Below, in pieces: positions 1 through 4,986 of a stretch of 5,627 nt of DNA. Source of the DNA: Gammaproteobacteria bacterium. GTDB lineage: Bacteria > Pseudomonadota > Gammaproteobacteria > Steroidobacterales > Steroidobacteraceae. The notes below the pieces were generated by a model. It ran no database searches, was not told the DNA's origin, and was given only the letters and a program-made list of their open reading frames with translations. How positions within the stretch are numbered: the first letter of the stretch is position 1; every line of letters starts with the position of its first letter. The stretch spans positions 1 to 5,627 of the forward strand of contig DAIDKA010000165.1 of assembly GCA_027451085.1 (NCBI GenBank). The letters are read 5' to 3'. The translations under genes and the position numbers were made by a program.

Positions 1-902
1 AACATGGCGGCATGGTCGCTGCGAAACGGCCAGGACACCATGCCGGCCAGCACTTGCGCCGGTTGCGTCCATGCCTGCGGCGGATCGACCACCAGGAGCG
101 CATGACGCTCCCGGCACAGGCGCCCGGCGACCACCAGGGTCGGCAGCCCCAGATCGCGCTCGCGCGTCAGGGGCGGCAGGTACATCAGGTCATAGCGGTC
201 CTGCGGCCCCAGGGCGAACAGCCCTGTGCGGCGTACCTGGGAACCGATGACGTCGTAGTCGCACAACGGGACACCATCGTCACCATCGGTATTGGAACGG
301 ATGTAGTTCACGGCAACACCACCGCGTGCCGTGCCAGTACAATCCGGCCGCTGCTGCGGCAGAGGACAGGACACACGGGCCAGCTGTGAACGGCTCAGCA
401 CAGTGGTCACGCAGCGCGCAGAATCGCGGTCGATCGAAACCCGGCGCAGAATCTCCTGCTCCGTGACGCGCCCGGAACCCGCCGCGGACAGGCGCTGGAT
501 CACGAGGTTGAAGCTGTCTGCGGCTTGCGCGGGAATACCGTCGTAATCGACGGCGGCACGCAGATACTCACGCGACCCCGGATTGACACCGCTCAGCAGC
601 AGTTGCCCCGGGCCGGCCGGCAACGCAAGGGTCGGCGCCCGGGCGGAGCTTGCGACGCGCACGATGAGTGCCTCGCGGCCGCCGTTCTCGAAGTATTGCT
701 CCACAGCGTAGGACAGGCAGGAGGGCTGCCACAGCCCGCCGAACACCTGCTCGTAAGCATCGAAGCTGCCGACATGCACCGGGCGGTCGAGGGGGCCTTT
801 GAGGGTGCGACCGACAAATGCGGTAAGACCGCCGGGTGAACGCGCGATGGCGCGCTCCATACCGGGGCCTGTCTGCAATCCGGCTTCCAGCCCTTGCCGC
901 AC
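1..902 (-). CDS. Phage tail sheath family protein, N-terminal 300 codons (runs off left edge)
   Basis: This is the subunit that would form the contractile outer sheath of a phage tail, tailocin or contractile injection system. I read it from the complementary strand. The frame is open from GTG at 902 to base 1 without a stop. Sheath-like stretches are GLTAFVGRTLKGPLD (residues 25-39), a VGSFDAYEQVFGG block (44-56), SYAVEQYFENGGREALIVRV (64-83), VDYDG (118-122), the SFNLVIQRL block (130-138), RTGLFAL (225-231), YDLMYLPPL (237-245) and ERHALLVVDPP (265-275). Known sheaths share this order: an 'AFVGxxxxGP' opening, 'FGG', 'FFxNGG', then a '(I/V)DPP' strand. GTG at 902 is preferred because AAGGA (909-913) lies six bases upstream and an in-frame TGA is at 906-908; GTG at 905 is the only other choice. 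The usual PGVYVEE-like N-terminus is not obvious. Six cysteines (62, 164, 179, 188, 214, 263) are unusual. The C-terminal part is outside the window. Whether it belongs to a prophage or an injection system cannot be told. Confidence 0.86.
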   Translation of the reverse strand, partial: MRQGLEAGLQTGPGMERAIARSPGGLTAFVGRTLKGPLDRPVHVGSFDAYEQVFGGLWQPSCLSYAVEQYFENGGREALIVRVASSARAPTLALPAGPGQLLLSGVNPGSREYLRAAVDYDGIPAQAADSFNLVIQRLSAAGSGRVTEQEILRRVSIDRDSARCVTTVLSRSQLARVSCPLPQQRPDCTGTARGGVAVNYIRSNTDGDDGVPLCDYDVIGSQVRRTGLFALGPQDRYDLMYLPPLTRERDLGLPTLVVAGRLCRERHALLVVDPPQAWTQPAQVLAGMVSWPFRSDHAAM

Positions 903-908
903 CACTCA

Positions 909-913
909 TCCTT
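909..913 (-). promoter_or_regulatory. Ribosome binding site deciding the GTG start of the sheath gene
   Basis: AAGGA on the minus strand lies six bases before GTG at 902 and three before GTG at 905. The ATG that overlaps it (909-907) opens a different frame with no recognisable product, and the sheath frame has a TGA at 906-908. A GTG start is therefore forced. The base at 913 is shared with the inverted repeat at 913-935. Confidence 0.6.
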
Positions 914-935
914 ACAGTGAGGGAGCGGGACTGTA
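913..935. repeat. Inverted repeat just upstream of the sheath Shine-Dalgarno
   Basis: TACAGT (913-918) and ACTGTA (930-935) are perfect 6-bp arms separated by 11 bases. They lie between the small gene at 961-1128 and the sheath start. The proximal arm touches the AAGGA. The repeat could be an operator for a dimeric regulator or an RNA hairpin that limits access to the ribosome binding site. The arms are short, so chance is possible. Confidence 0.35.
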
Positions 936-960
936 TCACCGCCACAGGCCAGTTGCGTCG

Positions 961-1128
961 CTATCTGACGACAGCAGGGTCGACAGTTGATTCCCGTCCG
1001 TGCTCCTGCCCGGCAGGAGTGCCTTCAGCAGCGCGCAGCGCCCGTTCAGCCGCAACCCGGCTGCTGTCGTCGTGCTTGCGCGCGATTTCCTCCAGCATCA
1101 GCCGCAGCCATTCAGTGAGTTGCGTCAT
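961..1128 (-). CDS. Possible small protein of 55 residues between transpeptidase and sheath genes
   Basis: I do not recognise this protein. It reads MTQLTEWLRLMLEEIARKHD, then a charged, alanine-rich stretch (residues 21-35), and ends in VVR before TAG at 961-963. The first 35 or so residues look like one amphipathic helix with repeated Glu, Arg and Lys. The last 20 residues are polar and rich in Gly, Pro and Glu. It starts 17 bases after the transpeptidase stop and ends 58 bases before the sheath start, so it could be co-transcribed with both. Codons in the first two thirds end mostly in G or C, which fits a real gene; the tail is less biased. The Shine-Dalgarno is weak: only a GGGCAG-like stretch precedes the ATG. 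A hairpin (1003-1019) lies inside it. It may instead be a non-coding stretch. Confidence 0.5.
   Translation of the reverse strand: MTQLTEWLRLMLEEIARKHDDSSRVAAERALRAAEGTPAGQEHGRESTVDPAVVR
1003..1019. repeat. Strong GC-rich hairpin inside the small ORF
   Basis: CTCCTGCC (1003-1010) and GGCAGGAG (1012-1019) are perfect 8-bp arms around a single base. In practice this makes a 6-bp stem with a 5-base loop. No U-tract follows on either strand, so it is not a standard intrinsic terminator. It could be a pause or RNA-stability element between the transpeptidase and sheath genes. Confidence 0.5.
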
Positions 1129-1145
1129 CGACTGCCCAGTACGCC

Positions 1146-2432
1146 TCAGGTACCCGGACTGGGACTGGCGGGGGCCTGGCTCGCCCCGGTTCCGGCACCA
1201 GTGCCAGCGGTCTTGCTCTTGGCCGCAACGCCACTCGCCGCCTTGCTCGCCGTCTGGTCCTGGGGATCAACGTCACCCATGAGCTGCTGGAAGGTCTTGT
1301 CGTCCATGGGAAGGTCGGTCTTGCCGTCCCAGCTGGAGCCGGCCGGCAGCTGGTTCGCAACCATGCGGGCGTCGGCAAGCACGGCGTCGTGGTCGGAGGC
1401 CGGCTGCGTCACCGGCACCACCAGCCCGTCGGGCTCGTGCGCCAGCTCCATCACGCGGTCCCAGTCCACGGTGGCGTTGTGATTCTTGAGCTCCTTTTGC
1501 AGTGCGGGGCTCAGGGATTTGGCCAGCAGCTTCTGCCGGGCCTTCTTCCAGTCGCGCCTGTCATCCTCGAGCGAACCCAGTGATTGCATCACGAGCTGGC
1601 CGTCATCCCAGCCGAAAACGTAGGGCTGGTTCACCACGTGCACCTTGGTGCCCACCGGGATCATTTCGAAGAACTGGTCGATGTCCTCGGGATACAGGCG
1701 GATGCAACCATGACTGGAGCGCAACCCCACGCCGGCCGGCTTGTTGGTGCCATGCATCAGATAGCCCGCCCAGCCGAGGTAGAACGCGCGGTTCCCCAGG
1801 GGGTTATCCGGCCCGGGGCCGATGACGGCAGGCAGGATATCGCCGTTCTCCTTGTGCTCCGCCCTGACGGAGGCCGGCGGATGCCAGGTGGGATCCTTCT
1901 GCTTGCGGATGATCCTGGTCGTGCCCTCCGGGGTCGACCAGCCGACCTTGCCGATGCCGATGGGGTGGGTGTAGACGACCTGCTTCTCACCCCGCTTGTG
2001 CGGCGGAAAGTAGAACACGCGCATGGCGGCGATGTTCACCACCACGCCTTCGCGCGGCGCATCCGGCAGCACGAAACGCGTGGGCAGCACGACCGTGCGG
2101 CCTACGCCGGGCAGCCAGGGATCGACCTTGGGGTTCGCGCGCAGCAATTCCTCGTAGCCCAGGTTGAAGCGGCGCGCGATGTCGGTGAGCGTGTCGTCCT
2201 TGCCCACCTGCACTTCCTGCAGCGTGCCGATGACGTCCTGGTGCGGATCGATTTCGAACTTGGAAGTGGCCTGCGGCGCCGGCAGCGGCGGCGGTGAAGG
2301 CGGCGCCTCCTGCACCACGGGAGGCGGTGGCGGCGGCGGCTTGGATGCGCCGCCCAGCAGCGAACAGCCGCCGAGGACACCGATCGTGAGCGCCAGCGGG
2401 ATGACGCAAAACAGCGACATTTTCCGGGTCAT
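1146..2432 (-). CDS. LysM-YkuD L,D-transpeptidase lipoprotein (ErfK/YbiS-like)
   Basis: It probably catalyses L,D-transpeptidation of peptidoglycan in the periplasm, either making 3-3 cross-links or attaching a protein to the wall. Residues 1-23 are a lipoprotein signal peptide: RK n-region, hydrophobic core, and lipobox LGGC with Cys23 as the lipid site. A proline-rich spacer follows (about 32-53, seven prolines in a row), then a LysM-like wall-binding region (about 74-119, with TLTDIARRFN and LRANP). The YkuD catalytic domain spans about 128-268. It has the family motif: His227 in LMHGTN, then SSHGCIRL with His241 and nucleophile Cys243. The roughly 160-residue C-terminal region, rich in charged residues and ending in an Ala/Gly/Ser/Pro tail, is longer than in E. 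coli YbiS-type enzymes. The ATG at 2432 is chosen because it keeps the positive n-region; Met5 would lose it. No Shine-Dalgarno is seen. The sheath gene lies downstream on the same strand. The exact reaction (cross-linking or anchoring) cannot be told. Confidence 0.93.
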   Translation of the reverse strand: MTRKMSLFCVIPLALTIGVLGGCSLLGGASKPPPPPPPVVQEAPPSPPPLPAPQATSKFEIDPHQDVIGTLQEVQVGKDDTLTDIARRFNLGYEELLRANPKVDPWLPGVGRTVVLPTRFVLPDAPREGVVVNIAAMRVFYFPPHKRGEKQVVYTHPIGIGKVGWSTPEGTTRIIRKQKDPTWHPPASVRAEHKENGDILPAVIGPGPDNPLGNRAFYLGWAGYLMHGTNKPAGVGLRSSHGCIRLYPEDIDQFFEMIPVGTKVHVVNQPYVFGWDDGQLVMQSLGSLEDDRRDWKKARQKLLAKSLSPALQKELKNHNATVDWDRVMELAHEPDGLVVPVTQPASDHDAVLADARMVANQLPAGSSWDGKTDLPMDDKTFQQLMGDVDPQDQTASKAASGVAAKSKTAGTGAGTGASQAPASPSPGT

Positions 2433-2441
2433 GGTTCACAG

Positions 2442-2469
2442 ATTATGCACGAGTTCGCGCAGGTGCCAA
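2442..2469 (-). promoter_or_regulatory. Sigma-70-type promoter for the L,D-transpeptidase gene
   Basis: On the minus strand TTGGCA (2464-2469, five of six matches to TTGACA) and CATAAT (2442-2447, five of six to TATAAT) are separated by 16 bases. Only nine bases lie between the -10 element and the ATG at 2432, so transcription would start about 2-5 bases before the start codon. This agrees with the lack of a Shine-Dalgarno. Confidence 0.6.
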
Positions 2470-2488
2470 CGAACGCAGGCATTACAGC

Positions 2489-2498
2489 GTGTTAACAC
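2489..2498. promoter_or_regulatory. Perfect 10-bp palindrome upstream of the transpeptidase promoter
   Basis: GTGTTAACAC is its own reverse complement. It sits 19 bases upstream of the -35 element in an intergenic stretch between the terminator and the promoter. It could be an activator site. Ten bases is short, and no regulator can be named. Confidence 0.25.
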
Positions 2499-2545
2499 TG
2501 CGGACAAGGCGGCAGTCCGCAGCGGCGCAGTACGACCGCAGACAT

Positions 2546-2573
2546 AAAAAAACCCCGGTTTTTTAGGCCGGGG
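2546..2573 (-). terminator. Intrinsic terminator of the 71-residue gene
   Basis: Read on the minus strand, CCCCGG (2568-2573), a 9-base loop CCTAAAAAA and CCGGGG (2553-2558) form a hairpin followed by seven T (2546-2552). This is the classic layout of an intrinsic terminator. It lies about 70 bases after the stop of the gene at 2645-2860 and ahead of the transpeptidase promoter, so it separates the two minus-strand units. Confidence 0.88.
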
Positions 2574-2644
2574 GTCGCAGGGAGGCAGGCATTCGATGAA
2601 GGTAGAAAGCCTGCCAGGGGATCTCGCTCACAGAACAAACCGGT

Positions 2645-2860
2645 TCAGTGCAACCTCGCCCAGTGCAGGATGCGGATGTCGTCGCTGGGGACGTCGAAGC
2701 TCCGCGCCAGCAGCGTCCGCAGCTCGCGCGGGTTCGCGCCCTGCCCCAACGGATGCAGCAGTTCGACAACGCCGCTCCACTCACACGCCTCATCCACGCC
2801 GACTACGGCCGGCAAGGGCGGTTGCTCGGTGACAAAGTGCGTGTAGTACTTGGCGCTCAT
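2645..2860 (-). CDS. Hypothetical protein of 71 residues
   Basis: I do not recognise a family. The protein begins MSAKYYTHFVTEQPPLPAVV and ends IRILHWARLH. It has no signal peptide or membrane segment, and is a mixed alpha/beta-like soluble sequence with an acidic patch (VDEACEW, 22-28) and a probable helix at 42-54 (ANPRELRTLLARS). Support for it being real is its own intrinsic terminator downstream (2546-2573), codons strongly favouring G or C at the third position, and a protein-like composition, whereas the opposing frames give Arg/Ser/Ala-rich strings. It is divergent from greB, with 113 bases between the two starts. No Shine-Dalgarno precedes the ATG. A poor -10-like TATCGT lies six bases before it, so a very short leader is possible. 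No function is proposed. Confidence 0.72.
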   Translation of the reverse strand: MSAKYYTHFVTEQPPLPAVVGVDEACEWSGVVELLHPLGQGANPRELRTLLARSFDVPSDDIRILHWARLH

Positions 2861-2973
2861 GGGTCAACGATAGGCAGACGCCACGAGGGACGGCGTGAAG
2901 CGATGCACAATTCCATCATCCTGGCTTCACCGGCCCGCGCACCGCAGACACAACACGAGGTTTGATTCGACAT

Positions 2974-3471
2974 ATGACGCGTTATCGCGCACCACAAAAG
3001 CCGGGCTCGCGCTTCATCACGCCCGAGGGACATCGCCGCCTGCGAGAAGAACTGGAGCGGCTGTGGCGCGAGGAGCGTCCGAAGGTCACTCTGGCCGTGC
3101 AGGAAGCCGCAGCGCAGGGGGATCGCTCGGAAAACGCGGAGTACACCTACGGCAAGAAGCGGCTGCGCGAGATCGACAGCCGCGTGCGTTTCCTGCGGCA
3201 ACGACTTGACGGCATGGTGGTCGTGGACCGGCCGCCCTCGGATCAAAGCCGGGTGTTCTTCGGAGCGTGGGTCTTGCTGGAGAACGAGGCTGGCGCGCAG
3301 GTGCGCTACCGCATCGTGGGACCGGACGAGATCGACATGGGCGCAGGCTACATCAGCATGGATTCGCCCCTGGGCAGGGCACTGCTGGGCAAGGCGCTGG
3401 ACGCGCAGGTCGCGGTGGCCGTGCCGGGCGGCACGGCCACCTATGTCATAGTGGAGATCAGGTACCGGTGA
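2974..3471 (+). CDS. greB: Transcription elongation factor GreB
   Basis: GreB rescues backtracked RNA polymerase by reaching through the secondary channel and stimulating cleavage of the 3' end of the transcript. The 165-residue product has the N-terminal coiled coil (about 16-85) with the family signature LWREERPKVT (30-39) and the tip GDRSENAEY (49-57). Asp50 and Glu53 match the acidic tip residues Asp41 and Glu44 of E. coli Gre factors. KKRLREIDSRVRFL (61-74) follows. The C-terminal FKBP-like domain has VFFGAWV (94-100), YRIVGPDEID (112-121) and YISMDSPLGRALL (126-138), all GreB-like rather than GreA-like. ATG at 2974 is chosen; a TTG at 2962 in frame is only one base after ACGAGG (2955-2960), whereas the ATG is 13 bases away, so the spacing is poor for either. 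The N-terminus is about nine residues longer than in E. coli. The gene converges on the homospermidine synthase gene. Confidence 0.95.
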   Translation: MTRYRAPQKPGSRFITPEGHRRLREELERLWREERPKVTLAVQEAAAQGDRSENAEYTYGKKRLREIDSRVRFLRQRLDGMVVVDRPPSDQSRVFFGAWVLLENEAGAQVRYRIVGPDEIDMGAGYISMDSPLGRALLGKALDAQVAVAVPGGTATYVIVEIRYR

Positions 3472-3488
3472 CGGACCGCACCGTCACC
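3467..3488. repeat. Inverted repeat spanning both stop codons of greB and the hss gene
   Basis: GGTGACGG (3467-3474) and CCGTCACC (3481-3488) form perfect 8-bp arms with a 6-base loop. The greB TGA (3469-3471) lies in one arm and the TGA of the opposing gene (3484-3486, minus strand) in the other. The hairpin forms in both transcripts. No U-tract follows on either side, so it is more likely a 3'-end stabilising or Rho-assisted end than a standard intrinsic terminator. Confidence 0.55.
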
Positions 3489-4905
3489 ACAGCACCCGCA
3501 CGTTCTTGAACTGCCACGGATCGCTGGTGTCGAGGTCCTCCTGGAACAGGCGCTCGCGGCCCTCCAGCGGCGTCCAGTCGGTGTATTCACCATGCATCCT
3601 GCCCATGTAGGGCGCGACGATCTCGAGGTTGCGGCGATAGTCCATTTCGTCCGGCTCCACCAGGCCGCGATTGGGGTTCTCCATCGCCCAGATCATTCCC
3701 GACAGCGCCGATGAGGTCACCTGCAGGCTGGTGGCGTTGTTGTATGGCGCCAGCGCCCGGGCCTCCTGGATGGTCAGCTGCGAGCCGTACCAGTACGCAC
3801 CCTTCTTGTGGCCGGCCAGCAGCACGCCAAGTTCGTCGCGGCCGCTGATGATCTCGTCGCGCAGGATGCGCTTCCTGTCCTGCAGCACGAAGTTGCGGCC
3901 GGCGAACTCATGCACCGAGGCGATCGCCGAGTCCGACGGATGGTAGGAGTAGTGGCAGGTGGGCCGGTAGGCGATCTCGCCACCATTGCGCACGGTGTAG
4001 TAGTCGGAGATCGAAATGGCCTCGCTGTGAGTGATCAGGAAGCCGTGGAAGTTCCTGGCCAGAGGGGTCCAGGTGCGCACGCGCGTGGCCGCGCCAGGCT
4101 GCATCAGGTAGATGGCCGCGCCGCAGCCGCTCTCATGGCGCTTGCCGTCGCGGGGGAAGGTGCGCTCGTGCGTGCCCCAGCCGAGTTCGGCAGGCTGGGC
4201 GCCCTCGCTGACAAACCCGTCGACCGACCAAGTGTTCACGAACTCGTTGAGTTCCTTGGGGCGGTCGGCCAGCTGCGTATCGCGCTCGGCGACGTGGATC
4301 GTCCTGATCCCCAGGGTCTGTGCAAGCTTCGCCCACTCCTCGCGCGAGACCGGATCGCCCGCAGTCACGCCGGTGTCCGCAGCAATGGTCTTGAGGGCGG
4401 TCTTGACCAGGTGCGACACCCAGCCGGGGTTGGCGCCGTGAGTGACCACGGCCGTCGGAGCCTTGCCGTTGCCGGCGCGCAAGGCAAGCGCCTCTTCGCG
4501 CATGGCATAGTTGGTGCGCTTGCCGGCCGGCAGGGTGGGATCGGTGTAGCCGCCGGCCCAAGGCTCGATGCAAGTGTCGAGGTACAGGGCGCCCTTTTCC
4601 CAGGCCAGCTTGATCAGCGCCAGGCTGGAGACGTCCACGGACAGGTTCAGCAGGAAATCACCGCGACCGACCAGGGGGTTGAGCACGCGCCGGTAGTTGT
4701 CGCGCGTCAGGCGTTCCTTGATGAACGCCACCCCGTATTCGCGGGCCTCCGCGCTGCCGGCGTCATCCGCCGTCACGATGGTAATACGCTCCGGTGAGAT
4801 ACCGATGTGCCGCAAGATGAGCGGCAGCACTCCCTGTCCGATGCTGCCGAAGCCCACGAAAACGATGCGGCCGGGAAAATCGATATGAACCGGGTATTTT
4901 TCCAT
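3484..4905 (-). CDS. hss: Homospermidine synthase (NAD-dependent, bacterial type)
   Basis: This cytosolic enzyme transfers an aminobutyl group from one putrescine to another, using bound NAD, to give sym-homospermidine, a polyamine that replaces spermidine in some bacteria. The 473-residue product is close to the length of the Blastochloris viridis enzyme (477 as I recall). The N-terminal Rossmann fold starts at VFVGFGSIGQG (15-25), the dinucleotide-binding loop. THGANPGWVSH (155-165) and NTWSVDGFVSEG (224-235) are family signatures. From memory the B. viridis active-site residues Asn162, Glu210, Trp229, Glu237 and His296 correspond here to Asn159, Glu207, Trp226, Glu234 and His293, a constant offset of three, so the enzyme looks intact. 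Saccharopine dehydrogenase is the related fold, but the Trp/Glu motif and whole-length similarity favour Hss. It lies 71 bases after the GST-like gene on the same strand. AAGGA (4918-4922) is 12 bases before the ATG. Confidence 0.94.
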   Translation of the reverse strand: MEKYPVHIDFPGRIVFVGFGSIGQGVLPLILRHIGISPERITIVTADDAGSAEAREYGVAFIKERLTRDNYRRVLNPLVGRGDFLLNLSVDVSSLALIKLAWEKGALYLDTCIEPWAGGYTDPTLPAGKRTNYAMREEALALRAGNGKAPTAVVTHGANPGWVSHLVKTALKTIAADTGVTAGDPVSREEWAKLAQTLGIRTIHVAERDTQLADRPKELNEFVNTWSVDGFVSEGAQPAELGWGTHERTFPRDGKRHESGCGAAIYLMQPGAATRVRTWTPLARNFHGFLITHSEAISISDYYTVRNGGEIAYRPTCHYSYHPSDSAIASVHEFAGRNFVLQDRKRILRDEIISGRDELGVLLAGHKKGAYWYGSQLTIQEARALAPYNNATSLQVTSSALSGMIWAMENPNRGLVEPDEMDYRRNLEIVAPYMGRMHGEYTDWTPLEGRERLFQEDLDTSDPWQFKNVRVLW

Positions 4906-4907
4906 GA

Positions 4908-4922
4908 TTACATAGAGTCCTT
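4908..4922 (-). promoter_or_regulatory. Shine-Dalgarno with a start-stop ATG-TAA before hss
   Basis: On the minus strand AAGGA (4918-4922) is followed four bases later by ATG (4911-4913) and at once by TAA (4908-4910). Two bases after that comes the true hss ATG (4903-4905). The Shine-Dalgarno is 12 bases from the hss ATG, which is long, and nearer to the start-stop. Ribosomes could load on the minimal ORF and reinitiate on hss, or the arrangement may be chance. Confidence 0.35.
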
Positions 4923-4970
4923 AAGGTTTGCTCAGGGGGTTGATCGCGACATGGCGGGAACGGCGTTCCT

Positions 4971-4986
4971 CTGGCGTCAGCGCCAG
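4971..4986. repeat. Hairpin with the GST stop codon in its loop
   Basis: CTGGCG (4971-4976) and CGCCAG (4981-4986) are perfect 6-bp arms around a 4-base loop. On the minus strand the loop is CTGA and holds the TGA stop of the GST-like gene (4977-4979). No U-tract follows, so read-through into hss is plausible. Confidence 0.45.

Noticed and set aside
12..839. Plus-strand open frames over the left 840 bases
   Set aside because: They lie opposite the sheath gene and show only His/Gln/Arg/Gly-rich low-information sequence.
568..945. Minus-strand frame starting at ATG over the sheath start
   Set aside because: Arg/Ala-rich product without motifs; the neighbouring GTG frame gives a clear sheath protein.
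1584..2297. Plus-strand open frame of 237 codons opposite the transpeptidase
   Set aside because: Antisense shadow; no recognisable motif and composition driven by GC-rich codons.
2321..2340. GGC-rich short repeat as a microsatellite or regulatory repeat
   Set aside because: It encodes the proline-rich spacer of the lipoprotein, which explains it.
2551..2564. A/T-rich stem (A tract, CCCC/GG, T tract) as a plus-strand terminator
   Set aside because: No plus-strand gene lies upstream of it, and the GC stem with a seven-T tail fits the minus strand much better.
2962..2973. TTG start four codons upstream for greB
   Set aside because: Only one base from the nearest Shine-Dalgarno-like stretch, and an in-frame ATG follows at 2974; not excluded entirely.
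2857..3246. Minus-strand frame of 129 codons overlapping greB
   Set aside because: Antisense to the conserved coiled coil of GreB, and it overlaps the start of the 71-residue gene.
3808..4797. Plus-strand open frame of 329 codons opposite homospermidine synthase
   Set aside because: It is antisense to a clearly recognised enzyme; its product is a Gly/Ala/Val/Arg-rich string with no domain, as expected opposite a GC-rich gene.
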